From Paenibacillus spongiae (GTDB taxonomy: Bacteria > Bacillota > Bacilli > Paenibacillales > Paenibacillaceae): 64,000 bases of DNA. A model generated the notes under the pieces. It was not told the DNA's origin, did not search any database, and saw only the letters and a list, made by a program, of their open reading frames with translations. Positions 16,676-26,257 of this stretch are shown one piece after another (positions within the stretch are counted from its first letter, which is position 1; the number at the start of each line of letters is the position of its first letter). Location: the NCBI RefSeq assembly GCF_024734895.1, contig NZ_CP091430.1, positions 5,040,501 to 5,104,500 of the forward strand, written 5' to 3'. The translations under genes and the position numbers were made by a program.

Positions 16676-18313
16676 TTATTTCAACGATTGGTAACGGTCA
16701 TAATTCGATTGGAGAATGTCCAGCATTTCTTTCATCCCCATATCGTCTAGCTTCTTGATGTAGCCGTCCCACTCCTTGTCCACCGAACCGTTCATGATCC
16801 AGTTCGGCTGCATCTGCAGCACGTAGCTCATCACGTCCGCTTTCAGAATGGCCATACGCTCCGTATCTTCCGCAGAGAAGAGCATGTTCGGATAGGTCGT
16901 ATTTTGCATGAATGGCTCGTATACCTTCAGGTACTCCATGCGTTCCAGCTTCGCTTCGTTGCTCTCCAATTTATCGGCGGTAGCCATCAGAATCGCTGTC
17001 GCCGTCGTATTGCCCGGCGCTTCGCTATGTCTGAATTCGTCGAAATTCATGCCTTCTGGGGTTGGCAGGAATGAATACTTGCCATCCGGGTTTTCCTTCA
17101 ATGTCGTGCCGATCGGTCCGTATGTCCATTGAAGCGCATTCTTTTCCTTGTACAGCTCATCGATCCACCGGAGCGACGCTTCCGGATGTTCGTTCACGGA
17201 CGTAATCGCAAATCCGGCACGGGTAAAGTAATGCGGGTTGAACCCGTTCCACAGCTGCGTTCCGCTTGCTCCTTTCAGCGGCGGCAGCGGGACATATTGA
17301 TCCATGTAACCGGGACCGACTACGTTGACCGCGCGGAATCCGCTGAATACCCCGTAGAGAGGAACGCCTTCGTTCTTCCCTTTGGCGAAATAAACGTTGC
17401 GGTCATGCGTGAACACTTCCTTGTCGATCAGCCCTTGTTTGAACAGCTTGCCCAGAAAGGCTGTTGCTTCTTTAAACTCCGCTTGCGCCGGATTGAATAT
17501 TACCTTGTCGTCTTTGACCGATATATGAGCCGGCGAGTCAAGCAGGCCGAAGGCGCCATGGAAGGACGAGATTCCGTTCAACGCATTCTCATACAGGAAG
17601 CTAAACGGAATTTCATCCGCTTTGTTATTGCCGTTCGGATCTTTCTCCTTGAAGGCCTTCAATGTATGCTCGAACTCGTCCAACGTCGACGGAACCGGCA
17701 GTCCGAGTTTGTCGAGCCAAGCTTTATTAATAAACATGACATCGCCCAGCGCCTGCTCCGGACCTTCCTGAATTTGCGGAATCGAATAAATATGTCCATC
17801 CGGTGCCGTAATCATCTTCTTGATCTCCGGATTGGCTTCCAGAATCGACTGAATGTGAGGCGCGTAAGTCGGGATCAAATCCTCCAGCGGGATCAGCATC
17901 CCCTGCGGGCCGTATTTCATGAGATCGTCGTCGGTCAGACTTTCCGCGCCGAAGAAGACGTCCGGCAGTTCGCCGCCGGCAAACATCAGGTTTTTCTTCT
18001 CCGCATACCCTTCAACGGCAGCATCCCATTCAATATGCACATTGGTTGTCGCTTCGAAATCCTTGACGACCTTCATTTCTTCATGCGGCTTCTTCTGCTG
18101 GGCGGCCTTCGTCGTCATAAATTTCAACGTGATTGGGTCCGATGCAATCGGCAAACCGGTCATATTGACTCCCAATGCGTCCGCACCCTTCGCACCGTTC
18201 TTATCCGCCGCGCCGCCGGCGTTAGTATTTTTGTCGGACGAGCAGGCTGATAAGAGAAGCGAGAAAGCCAGCGTCGTGATGAGCCCGATTTTTGTCCATT
18301 GCTTCGTTTTCAT
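16676..18313 (-). CDS. CUT1 ABC transporter substrate-binding lipoprotein (LplA-like)
   Basis: A 545-residue extracellular binding protein with signal peptide and lipobox LLLSACSS (Cys about residue 24), followed by an Asn/Gly/Asp-rich linker. The domain contains AGGELPDVFFG and the long C-terminal region of LplA-type proteins (WIMNGSVDKEWDGY), which bind complex oligosaccharides. It is the third gene after two permeases encoded on the same strand and before the sulfatase pair, so a sulfated oligosaccharide is the likely ligand. No ATPase gene accompanies it; a shared MsmX-type ATPase elsewhere is expected. Confidence 0.93.
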   Translation of the reverse strand: MKTKQWTKIGLITTLAFSLLLSACSSDKNTNAGGAADKNGAKGADALGVNMTGLPIASDPITLKFMTTKAAQQKKPHEEMKVVKDFEATTNVHIEWDAAVEGYAEKKNLMFAGGELPDVFFGAESLTDDDLMKYGPQGMLIPLEDLIPTYAPHIQSILEANPEIKKMITAPDGHIYSIPQIQEGPEQALGDVMFINKAWLDKLGLPVPSTLDEFEHTLKAFKEKDPNGNNKADEIPFSFLYENALNGISSFHGAFGLLDSPAHISVKDDKVIFNPAQAEFKEATAFLGKLFKQGLIDKEVFTHDRNVYFAKGKNEGVPLYGVFSGFRAVNVVGPGYMDQYVPLPPLKGASGTQLWNGFNPHYFTRAGFAITSVNEHPEASLRWIDELYKEKNALQWTYGPIGTTLKENPDGKYSFLPTPEGMNFDEFRHSEAPGNTTATAILMATADKLESNEAKLERMEYLKVYEPFMQNTTYPNMLFSAEDTERMAILKADVMSYVLQMQPNWIMNGSVDKEWDGYIKKLDDMGMKEMLDILQSNYDRYQSLK

Positions 18314-18384
18314 AGGCCTATAGATCCCCTCTCGAATGATGTTTCGATGTTTCTATCTGTAAGGTTGAATGACCGCCCTTGTCC

Positions 18385-19269
18385 TTATCCTTTGATCGAC
18401 CCGATCATGACCCCTTTGACAAAATACCTCTGCAGGAACGGGTACAGGACGAGCACCGGCAAGCAGGCGACGATAATAATCCCATACTTCATGACGTCGA
18501 CGATCCGCAGCATCTCGGAATCGGATTGCGCGGCCGTTAACGCATTCTCTTGCGTTTCATTCACGATCAATATCTCCCGAAGGACGATTTGGAGCGGATA
18601 GAGCGCTTCCTCTCTTAAGTAAATCAATGCCTGAAAATATGAATTCCAGTGTCCCACGGCACTGAACAGCACCATAACCGCAATAATCGGCGTTGACAGA
18701 GGCAGTACGATTTTCCAGAAAAATACCGCATCCGAGCAGCCGTCCATTTCAGCCGCTTCGTGCAATTCATTCGGAATCGTCTGGGCGAAGAACGTTCGCG
18801 TAATAATGATATTCCACGCGCCGACTGCGGTCGGGATCACTTGTGACCAGATGGTATTATACATACCGAGCTCTTTGATCAACAGGTAAGACGGAATAAG
18901 GCCCCCGCCGAAAAACATCGTAAATACGATAAGAAACATAAACCAGTTCCTGCCGACGATATTCCGGGATAACGCGTAACCGGCCGTGAGCGTCAGCACA
19001 ACGTTAATCGCGGTTCCAAGCGAGGTATAGAGCAAGGAGTTGCTGTAGCCTCTCCAGATCCGCTCATCCTGAAAGATGCGTTCGTAGCCTTCCAGCGTAA
19101 ACCCTTTCGGCAGCAGCCATACTTGGCCGGCATTGACGCTGTTCGGATCGCTTACGGACGAGATGACGATCACGTATAAAGGATACAAGACGATCAGCAT
19201 CAGCAGCGTCAGGAAACTGTAATTCAGAAAGTCGAACCATCGGTCCTTGGCGTGTGCTTTAATTGTCAA
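18385..19269 (-). CDS. Carbohydrate ABC transporter permease (LplC/MalG-like)
   Basis: A 294-residue permease with six transmembrane segments. The ATPase-docking EAA loop reads HEAAEMDGCSDAVFFWKI, and the C-terminus RYFVKGVMIGSIKG is typical of LplC-type CUT1 permeases. It starts 16 bases after the stop of its partner permease, and the binding-protein gene follows 71 bases later. It forms the translocation pore with the next gene. Confidence 0.94.
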   Translation of the reverse strand: MTIKAHAKDRWFDFLNYSFLTLLMLIVLYPLYVIVISSVSDPNSVNAGQVWLLPKGFTLEGYERIFQDERIWRGYSNSLLYTSLGTAINVVLTLTAGYALSRNIVGRNWFMFLIVFTMFFGGGLIPSYLLIKELGMYNTIWSQVIPTAVGAWNIIITRTFFAQTIPNELHEAAEMDGCSDAVFFWKIVLPLSTPIIAVMVLFSAVGHWNSYFQALIYLREEALYPLQIVLREILIVNETQENALTAAQSDSEMLRIVDVMKYGIIIVACLPVLVLYPFLQRYFVKGVMIGSIKG

Positions 19270-19285
19270 TTCGTATTCAGCTCCT

Positions 19286-20242
19286 CTACCATAAGCTTGC
19301 CTGCTTCAGCGACTTCGCCAGCTGATTGAATCCGACAAGCAGGATAAAGTTGATGACGGAGTTGAACAAACCGACAGCAGCCGAATAACTGTATTGGGCG
19401 CTTAACAAACCGGTCTGGTAGACGTAGGTTTGAATCACTTCCGACGATCCGATATTGAGCGGATTTTGCATCAGATAGATTTTCTCGAAGCCGACGGCCA
19501 TGAAGCTCCCGATATTCAAGATGAGCAGGATCATAATCGTAGGCAGGAGAGACGGCAGATCAATATGCAGAATACGCTGAAACTTGCTTGCCCCGTCGAC
19601 GACGGCCGCTTCATGCAAATCCGGACTGACTGCCGTTAATGCTGCCAAATAAATGATCATCGACCAGCCCGCATTCTGCCATACGCCGGAGAAGACGAAG
19701 ATCGTCTTGAACCATTCCGCGCTGGCCATGAAGAAGACCGGTTCGCCTCCAAACCATACAATCAGCTGATTGAGCAATCCGTTGCGCGGAGACAGGAACA
19801 AGTAGAGCATGCCGACAATGACGACGACCGATATAAAATGCGGCGCATACGTTACGGTCTGTACCAGCTTCTTGAATCTTGCGTTCGCCACCTGGTTTAG
19901 CAGCAGCGCCATAATAATCGGAATCGGAAAAGCGATAATCAGCTCGTACAAGTTGATGATGAGCGTGTTCCACATTACGGTGGAAAATTTATACGAGGAG
20001 AAGAACCGTTCAAAATGCTCGAATCCGACCCACGGGCTCCCCATGATCCCCTTGCTCGCCATGAAATTTTTGAAAGCAATCGTGACGCCATACATCGGGA
20101 TATAATGAAACACGATAAAGAACAGGATCGTCGGAAACAGAAACAAATACAATTGATATTGTTTGCGTATCCGCTTCCATTTGGACAGAAGAAGTGTTGA
20201 TTGCGGTGAACTCGTTTTCATAACCCCCTTGAGTCGACACAT
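19286..20242 (-). CDS. Sugar ABC transporter permease (LplB/MalF-like)
   Basis: A permease of 311-318 residues with six transmembrane segments, starting with the LplB-type sequence YLFLFPTILFFIVFHYIPMYG. The EAA loop is HEAAVVDGASKFQRILHI. Two starts are possible: ATG 20242 (AGGAG about 15 bases upstream) or ATG 20221 (AAGGGGG two bases upstream); neither has ideal spacing. It is the first gene of the importer operon and follows the AraC sensor gene after a probable terminator. Confidence 0.92.
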   Translation of the reverse strand: MCRLKGVMKTSSPQSTLLLSKWKRIRKQYQLYLFLFPTILFFIVFHYIPMYGVTIAFKNFMASKGIMGSPWVGFEHFERFFSSYKFSTVMWNTLIINLYELIIAFPIPIIMALLLNQVANARFKKLVQTVTYAPHFISVVVIVGMLYLFLSPRNGLLNQLIVWFGGEPVFFMASAEWFKTIFVFSGVWQNAGWSMIIYLAALTAVSPDLHEAAVVDGASKFQRILHIDLPSLLPTIMILLILNIGSFMAVGFEKIYLMQNPLNIGSSEVIQTYVYQTGLLSAQYSYSAAVGLFNSVINFILLVGFNQLAKSLKQASLW

Positions 20243-20353
20243 GTTAACGCCGCGGCTCCTCTAACGATAGGGGATGGGAACGGCAATCGTAAATATGCGG
20301 AACGTATTCTCGATTGCCGATACGGATTCGCGACCGATTCCGCATATAAGCAA

Positions 20354-20390
20354 GACCTCCCGCAAGCGAGATGCAAGCTGGCGGAGGCTC
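20354..20390 (-). terminator. Terminator-like hairpin after the AraC sensor gene
   Basis: CCTCCCGC and GCGGAGG pair with one bulge, extended by partial pairing of AGC/GCT bases. The minus-strand tail is TCTTGCTTATAT. It separates the regulator from the importer operon. Confidence 0.5.
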
Positions 20391-20402
20391 TGATTTCACT
20401 AG

Positions 20403-22721
20403 CTATGCACTGTCATGCTCATTCGATCCGTAGAGCTTACGGTACTCGCCCGGCGTAACCTGAAAGGCCTGCTTGAACTTGCGGATAAAGCTCGGCACAT
20501 CGAAGTAACCGATCCGCTGCACGATGTCCTTCAGCTTCATGTCCGTCGTCCGAAGCAGATGCTTCGCTTGCTCCATCCGGTAGTGATTAAGAAAATCGGT
20601 GATGGTCTTCCCGGTCTGCTCCTTGAATTGACGCTTCAAATACGATGCGGATATCGAGAAGCGATCCGCCATGTTCTGGACCGAGAACTGTTGGTCATGA
20701 TAATTGTTCTGAATGTAAACTAACATCTCTTGCTTCTGCCCGGCGGACTTCGATTCCGCCTGTGCTTGAACGATATCCGCGCACAAGCGCTCGCACATCA
20801 CTTCAATAACGGCTGCCAGCTCCTGAATCGTATCGAATTTCGTCAAGCTGAACACGTCGGGATACGGTCCTTTCCCTGCATCAAGCGTCCCTTTTATCCG
20901 GTACATTTCTTTAATGATGCAATTGATCATGTCATAGCAGATGCATCTCACCATATGAAGCGGCATCGCACTGGATTCAATGGTGCCCAGGATGCCTCTG
21001 ACCGCCTTCTTGAGCGACTCCGTGTCCCCTTGGCGAATCAATACCTCCATGGCTTCGATAGCTTGTCTTGGATAGGTGTAGCCAAGGTTCGTCTGCATGG
21101 CGATGTCGCTGTACAGAATCAGTTCGTTGTAGCCCTTGAGCAGCCTGAAATCGAGCGCCGTCGAAGCCTCGATGAACGACTTCCCGAGCTGGCGGATATC
21201 TTGGCGGCGATTTCCTGCGCCCGCTGTAATATCAATGCCGTAGAGCTCCCGGATGCCGCCGAGCACGGCTTTCATTTCAATTGCCCAATCGCCTTCCTCG
21301 GAATCGATCGCAACGATATAATTGACGACCGGTCCCTCCAGTCCGACGACCCGGTAGCATTCGAATCGATCCCGCATCAGCCGCTCCATTCCCCGCAGCA
21401 TGTCGGATTGCTGCTGTCCGGGAAAGCTTTCCATATCGCGAACCGCCAGCCGGACAACGAGCAGCCATGGCTTGGTGAAGCGGATGCCCGCTTCCCCGGC
21501 CTTCTCCATGAAGGGTTCCGGATCCGTCACCCGGCCGGTTATTAACGTGACCAGCATATGTTCATGGACGGCTAACCGGCTGTCGATCAAGGCACGACCC
21601 ATGCTCTGCTTTTCTTCGGTTATTTTGTGGACCGCATGTGTAACATCGTTCAAATTCCGGTAGGACTCGCCCCATTGCTTGCCCGCGAATAGCAAGAATC
21701 GTCTGAGCGGATGATAGCTTACATGCATCAGCGCATATATAAGCACACTCCCGATCACTAAGACCATGCCGAGCGATAAGAGCGCTCTGGTTCTCACTTC
21801 ATCGACGCGTTCCATGAATTGCTCGATCGGAAGCATCGTGATATAGGTCCAATTGAATTCGTTCGACCGGACAGTGGAGAACGCATATTCCTTGCCGTCT
21901 ACCTGCTTCGTGCTCGTCCCGCTTGGAAGCTGCAGCGCCGACTGATAGAAGCCCGGCTGATCCAAATATGCCGCATCGCGCAAGGAGACGATTAACTCCC
22001 CCCGGTCGTCCAGGATGATCGTATTCCCGTCGCTGTTCTCATGAAGTCCCTGCAGCATCTTGCGTGCCGTCTGCTCTTCAATCATGAAAATTACGGAGCC
22101 ATAAGGCGATACGCTGTTCAAGGGAAGCGGCACCATATACGTCAATACCCGGTCATCGGTCAACCGCTCCGATGTAATCGCCTCCGAATGCCGGAGCACC
22201 GGCCGGCTGAGGGTATTCATATCCTTCGTGAATTGCTCGAAGGTCCAGTCCTCATACCGGTAGAACGTGTCGATAAACAACGACGCCGGGTACGTGCTCG
22301 ATCCGGAATAGATGTAGGGCTGGTCCTTTATATAGAGAAAAACCTCTTTAATGAATGCATTGGCGGATGTGTAGTTGAGGAATAAATTTTTCGCTTTAAC
22401 CGCATTGTACATATTTTGCTTCAATTGGTATGGGGTCAGCTCCGGCTTGAAAGCGATTTCAGCGGAGATCTTATGAAGCTCCATGATTTCCGTGTCGAAG
22501 GAATCTTGAATCTGCTCCAGCATCCGCTGATGGTTGGACGTTATTTCATCCTGCAGGATCGCTACATAGTGATTATAAACAAGGAGTCCGATCAGCATCA
22601 GCGGGATGATGAGGAGCGCAAGATAAGAGATCAAATATTTATAGAACAGCGGTATCTTCTTCAATTTTCTTCGTCCCCTTAGTTGCTTATTCTCTCTCTG
22701 CTGTTTCCTATTCAACATCAT
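20403..22721 (-). CDS. Membrane-bound AraC-family regulator with extracellular sensor (YtdP type)
   Basis: A 772-residue one-component regulator. It has a transmembrane segment at about residues 27-50, a large extracellular Cache-like sensor, a second segment at about 308-332, a cytoplasmic linker resembling YesN-type domains, and a C-terminal AraC double helix-turn-helix at about 664-760 (FSVQNMADRFSIS, LKDIVQRIGYFDVPSF). Such proteins in Paenibacillus sit beside CUT1 importers and activate them when a glycan signal is sensed outside. I place the start at ATG 22721 behind AAGGAAATC; the ATG at 22718 is equivalent. A longer frame to 22868 has no ribosome site. The next operon (importer plus sulfatases) is the likely target. 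Confidence 0.92.
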   Translation of the reverse strand: MMLNRKQQRENKQLRGRRKLKKIPLFYKYLISYLALLIIPLMLIGLLVYNHYVAILQDEITSNHQRMLEQIQDSFDTEIMELHKISAEIAFKPELTPYQLKQNMYNAVKAKNLFLNYTSANAFIKEVFLYIKDQPYIYSGSSTYPASLFIDTFYRYEDWTFEQFTKDMNTLSRPVLRHSEAITSERLTDDRVLTYMVPLPLNSVSPYGSVIFMIEEQTARKMLQGLHENSDGNTIILDDRGELIVSLRDAAYLDQPGFYQSALQLPSGTSTKQVDGKEYAFSTVRSNEFNWTYITMLPIEQFMERVDEVRTRALLSLGMVLVIGSVLIYALMHVSYHPLRRFLLFAGKQWGESYRNLNDVTHAVHKITEEKQSMGRALIDSRLAVHEHMLVTLITGRVTDPEPFMEKAGEAGIRFTKPWLLVVRLAVRDMESFPGQQQSDMLRGMERLMRDRFECYRVVGLEGPVVNYIVAIDSEEGDWAIEMKAVLGGIRELYGIDITAGAGNRRQDIRQLGKSFIEASTALDFRLLKGYNELILYSDIAMQTNLGYTYPRQAIEAMEVLIRQGDTESLKKAVRGILGTIESSAMPLHMVRCICYDMINCIIKEMYRIKGTLDAGKGPYPDVFSLTKFDTIQELAAVIEVMCERLCADIVQAQAESKSAGQKQEMLVYIQNNYHDQQFSVQNMADRFSISASYLKRQFKEQTGKTITDFLNHYRMEQAKHLLRTTDMKLKDIVQRIGYFDVPSFIRKFKQAFQVTPGEYRKLYGSNEHDSA

Positions 22722-22902
22722 GATTTCCTTACGGCACCTCCGAATGATGAATGCTAACCAACCGAAGTATGCGAGACGTATTATGTGAATAGGCGAAAAG
22801 TCTATTGAATGAGTACCTACTATACTGCAATCGCTTACAGACGTATATATGTGAAACGGATATCCCATTTGCGAAATGGATTAATGGTGTCCGTGCGGCA
22901 TG

Positions 22903-24090
22903 CTAATCGGTTTTTCCTTTGGCCTTCTGCCGATAATCGTTCGGCGTCATCCCGGTTTCCCGTTTAAATAACACGCTCATATACTCTAGATGCTTGAAGC
23001 CGATCCGTTCGGCAATCATGGATAAGTTCAGCTCCGTCTCCGTCAGAAATTCCTTAATAAGCTTGACCTTCATCTCGACGATGAAAGCATGCGGCGTCCG
23101 TCCGAGCGAACGCTCGAACCGGCCCTCGAAAGACCGCCGCGATACAGGAAACACCTTCAGCAGATCGCCGACATTGATATCTTCATAAATCTTGCCGCGG
23201 ATGAAGCGTACGGCATCCGCTACTAGCTTATCCTCCACGGCAACGACATCCGTCGACATCCGCGTTACGATATCAAGGGGCTGGATCGAGGTAATGCCGC
23301 TCTCGATCCGTTCGCCGTTCATCATCTGCTCGAGCAGCGCCGCCGCCCGATAACCCGTTTCCAGCGCATTCGGCACAATGCTGGATAAGGGCGGGTCGGA
23401 TAAATTGCAGAGCAGCTCATCGTTATCCACTCCGATAATGCCGACTTCATCAGGCACAGCTACCCCCGCAAGGCGGCAGGCCTCCAGCAGCTTCTGCCCC
23501 AGAATATCGTAGCAGACTAGAATTCCCGCCGGTTTCGGCAGCGACTTCACCCATGCTGCCATATCCCGCCGCTCCTCATTCCACGTCTTCCCGTATACCA
23601 AGCTGTTGATGCTGCAGGAAAGGCCGTATTCCTCCAGCAGCCTTACGTAATGATTCTGTCGCTGTCTGGACCACGTAAAACGTTCCTCGCCGCAGAAAGC
23701 AAAGTGCTTGAAACCCCTCTCCATCAAATGCTGTACGGCAAGCCGGGCGATCGATTGATCGTCCGTCTCAACGCAGTGAAGCTCGGGAATAAGCCGGGAA
23801 GCGCTTAGATCCACGGTCGGAAGTCCGAGGCGGCGGATGTGGGCAGCGATTTCTTCATTCTCGATTCTTGCAATAACGCCATCTCCCTGCCAGCCGCTCA
23901 GCCAGGTCAAATCGGTCTGGCTCCGGCTCTGCTCGCCCATGTAGATCGACCAGGGCTTGTTCTCGCGAATATAGGAATGAATGCCGCGCAGCAGCCCTCT
24001 CCCATATTCATTGGACGTTTCGATCAACAAGGCGATCTGCCGGTTCCTCGTTCCCCCGCCGGCTATGGACAGCTCCTCTAAAAAACGCAA
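22903..24090 (-). CDS. XylR-like transcriptional regulator (LacI-type sensor plus AraC DNA-binding domain)
   Basis: A 395-residue regulator. Residues about 15-270 form a periplasmic-binding-protein-like sugar sensor (RQIALLIETSNEYGRGLLRG; VGIIGVDNDELLCNLSDP), and residues about 285-390 form an AraC double helix-turn-helix (LNLSMIAERIGFKHLEYMS). This order is that of E. coli XylR. It is transcribed away from the Gfo/Idh operon starting at 24262, with an AACCTAAC inverted pair in the shared gap, so it probably controls that operon and itself. The bound sugar is unknown. Confidence 0.93.
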   Translation of the reverse strand: MRFLEELSIAGGGTRNRQIALLIETSNEYGRGLLRGIHSYIRENKPWSIYMGEQSRSQTDLTWLSGWQGDGVIARIENEEIAAHIRRLGLPTVDLSASRLIPELHCVETDDQSIARLAVQHLMERGFKHFAFCGEERFTWSRQRQNHYVRLLEEYGLSCSINSLVYGKTWNEERRDMAAWVKSLPKPAGILVCYDILGQKLLEACRLAGVAVPDEVGIIGVDNDELLCNLSDPPLSSIVPNALETGYRAAALLEQMMNGERIESGITSIQPLDIVTRMSTDVVAVEDKLVADAVRFIRGKIYEDINVGDLLKVFPVSRRSFEGRFERSLGRTPHAFIVEMKVKLIKEFLTETELNLSMIAERIGFKHLEYMSVLFKRETGMTPNDYRQKAKGKTD

Positions 24091-24125
24091 GACAAGTCCC
24101 CCTCAGTCAACCTTTTCGATTCTAG

Positions 24126-24236
24126 AACCTAACCAATTTATAAGCTTTTTCTCCTCTAACCGTCAAGGTAAATAATCACAATTGAATTGCGTAAAAGTTC
24201 CTTCAATTCGTTGCGGCCATGTACTATAGTTAGGTT
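24126..24236. promoter_or_regulatory. Divergent control region with AACCTAAC inverted pair and sigma-A-like promoter
   Basis: AACCTAAC near 24126 and its reverse complement GTTAGGTT near 24229 flank the region between the divergent genes. On the plus strand TTCAAT (24202-24207) and TATAGT (24225-24230) are 17 bases apart and could be the promoter. One operator half overlaps the -10 edge, which suits repression. The link to the XylR-like protein is inferred from position. Confidence 0.5.
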
Positions 24237-24261
24237 AATTCATAGCTGGGAGGTTTTTAGC

Positions 24262-25380
24262 ATGGGTAAAAAAATTAAGATCGCCCTCGTCGGCCTAGGT
24301 TTCGGCGCAGAATTTATTCCCATTTATCAGAATCACCCCGACACGGAACTGGTCGCTATCTGCCAACGTTCGAAGGACAATCTGAATCTTATCGGTGACC
24401 GTTTCAACATTGCCAAACGCTATACAAGCTTCGAGGAGCTGCTTCAGGACGACAGCATTGATGCCGTGCATATCAATTCCCCGATTCCCGATCATGCCGA
24501 GCAATCGATTGCCGCGCTGAAGGCCGGGAAGCATACGGCCTGCACGGTGCCGATGGCGACCTCGATCGAGGATTGCCGCAGGATTATCGCTGCCCAGCAA
24601 GAATCCGGCAAGAACTACATGATGATGGAAACGGCTGTCTATACGCGTGAATTTCTTTATGTAAAGAGCCTTAGGGACAGCGGAGAACTGGGACGAATCC
24701 AGTTTCTGCGCGGAGCCCATCAGCAGGAGATGGCCGGGTGGCCCGGCTATTGGGAAGGACTTCCCCCCATGCATTATGCGACGCATGCGGTAAGTCCGCT
24801 GCTGGCGCTGGCAGAGAAGGAAGCGGAACGGGTTTACTGTCTCGGCTCCGGACAAATTGCGGAGCGGCTCGCCGCAGTCTATCAATCCCCCTTCGCAGTC
24901 GAGTCCGCGCTCTTCCGGTTGAAGGATTCCAACCTGGCCATGGAGGTTACGCGCTCGTTATTCGAGACGTCCCGCGAATACGTAGAAAGCTTCGACGTCT
25001 ATGCGGACAAGAAGAGCTTCGAATGGCAGCAGCTGGAAGCGGAGCAGCCCGTCATATTTAACGGAGAAGACGGCGCGCGCATTCAAATTCCGGATTATGC
25101 CCACCTGCTTCCGGAAGGAATCCGCAAGTATACGATGGAAGGCATCTACGACTCGGACGAAAACCAGCATCTTTCGTTCAAGCAGGGAAGCGGTCACGGC
25201 GGTTCGCATCCTCATCTGGCGCATGAATTTGTCATGAGCATTCTCGAGCAGCGCGCGCCGTTCCCGGATGCGTTCACCTCGGCGAACTGGACCTGTGCCG
25301 GCTTATGCGCGCACATATCCGCTATGCAGAACGGCGAGCCGGTGCAGCTGCCTGATTTCCGCACCGAATTCGGACAATAA
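24262..25380 (+). CDS. Gfo/Idh/MocA-family oxidoreductase
   Basis: A 372-residue NAD(P)-dependent dehydrogenase of sugars or cyclitols. The N-terminal Rossmann fold begins IKIALVGLGFGAEF, and the EKP-like catalytic stretch appears as CTVPMATS, where the usual EKP lysine is replaced by a VPM sequence. The C-terminal alpha/beta domain follows. The start at 24262 has GGGAGG nine bases upstream; the extra 25 residues of the longer frame are non-coding promoter. It is the first gene of a three-gene plus-strand operon. The missing EKP lysine suggests a variant catalytic mechanism or a non-standard subgroup. Confidence 0.88.
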   Translation: MGKKIKIALVGLGFGAEFIPIYQNHPDTELVAICQRSKDNLNLIGDRFNIAKRYTSFEELLQDDSIDAVHINSPIPDHAEQSIAALKAGKHTACTVPMATSIEDCRRIIAAQQESGKNYMMMETAVYTREFLYVKSLRDSGELGRIQFLRGAHQQEMAGWPGYWEGLPPMHYATHAVSPLLALAEKEAERVYCLGSGQIAERLAAVYQSPFAVESALFRLKDSNLAMEVTRSLFETSREYVESFDVYADKKSFEWQQLEAEQPVIFNGEDGARIQIPDYAHLLPEGIRKYTMEGIYDSDENQHLSFKQGSGHGGSHPHLAHEFVMSILEQRAPFPDAFTSANWTCAGLCAHISAMQNGEPVQLPDFRTEFGQ

Positions 25381-25393
25381 TGGAGGCGCATAC

Positions 25394-26257
25394 ATGAACG
25401 GAAATATTATGCAAACGGGCGCTCTGCGTGTCGAGTGCAAGGATCATCGGCTTGCTCTATACCGCCAAGGACAGGACACGCCGCTCCTCGTACAGCTGGC
25501 CGAGCCTGACAAACGTCCGTACATACACCCAATACTCGCTCCGGACGGAATCGGCATCCTTACGGAGGATGCGCCTCCTCATCATCCTTGGCAGCATGGA
25601 CTGTATGTCGGACTGAATGACGTGAACGGCTTCGGGTTCTGGTCGGAGGGCTTAACGGGCGCTCCTTCGGATGGCACGTTCCATCCTCTTGCAATTAGCC
25701 ATGTCAACGCAACGGATAATCGGGCCGGCTGGACCGTAAAGACGCAATGGCGCGAGCCGGGCGGCGAGGCGATCCTGGTGGAGCGGCAGCAGTGGACCTT
25801 CACCGACAATGGCACCGATTATGAACTGGATATGGAATGGACTCTGCAAGCGGAGAAAGATATCCGCTTCGGTGAATCGCCATACGGAGGATTGTTTCTG
25901 CGCATGCCTTACCGGGAGGAACTCGGGGGCTGCTTCACGAATAGCGAAGGAATGGGGCGCGAGGAAGCGGAAGGCCAGCGTGCCCGCTGGGGAGCCGTCA
26001 GCATGCCGATCGTTGGCCGTGAGGACGTTGCCGGTATCGCCATCATGGACCATCCGGACAATGAGGAGCATCCATCCCCTTGGCGGGTGGATTATCAGTT
26101 CGGCATAGCGCCGAGCCGTTCTATAGCGGGAGCTTGGCAACTGGCTGATGGTCAATCCTCCACGTCCCGCTATCGCGTTTATGTTTTCAATGGAGATATT
26201 CAATCAGCTGCTATAGAATCTAACTGGCAGCGATATTCAGGGAGGCAAGAAAGATGA
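25394..26257 (+). CDS. DUF6807 (PmoA-like) family protein
   Basis: A 287-residue cytoplasmic protein that I recognise as DUF6807, often labelled PmoA in automatic annotation though unrelated in function to methane monooxygenase. The conserved histidine-rich segment HHPWQHGLYVGLNDVNG is present. The family is commonly found next to Gfo/Idh/MocA dehydrogenases in sugar catabolic operons and is predicted to have a beta-sandwich fold; its activity is unknown. ATG 25394 has GGAGG seven bases upstream, 13 bases after the dehydrogenase stop. Its TGA overlaps the next ATG, so translation is coupled. Confidence 0.8.
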   Translation: MNGNIMQTGALRVECKDHRLALYRQGQDTPLLVQLAEPDKRPYIHPILAPDGIGILTEDAPPHHPWQHGLYVGLNDVNGFGFWSEGLTGAPSDGTFHPLAISHVNATDNRAGWTVKTQWREPGGEAILVERQQWTFTDNGTDYELDMEWTLQAEKDIRFGESPYGGLFLRMPYREELGGCFTNSEGMGREEAEGQRARWGAVSMPIVGREDVAGIAIMDHPDNEEHPSPWRVDYQFGIAPSRSIAGAWQLADGQSSTSRYRVYVFNGDIQSAAIESNWQRYSGRQER

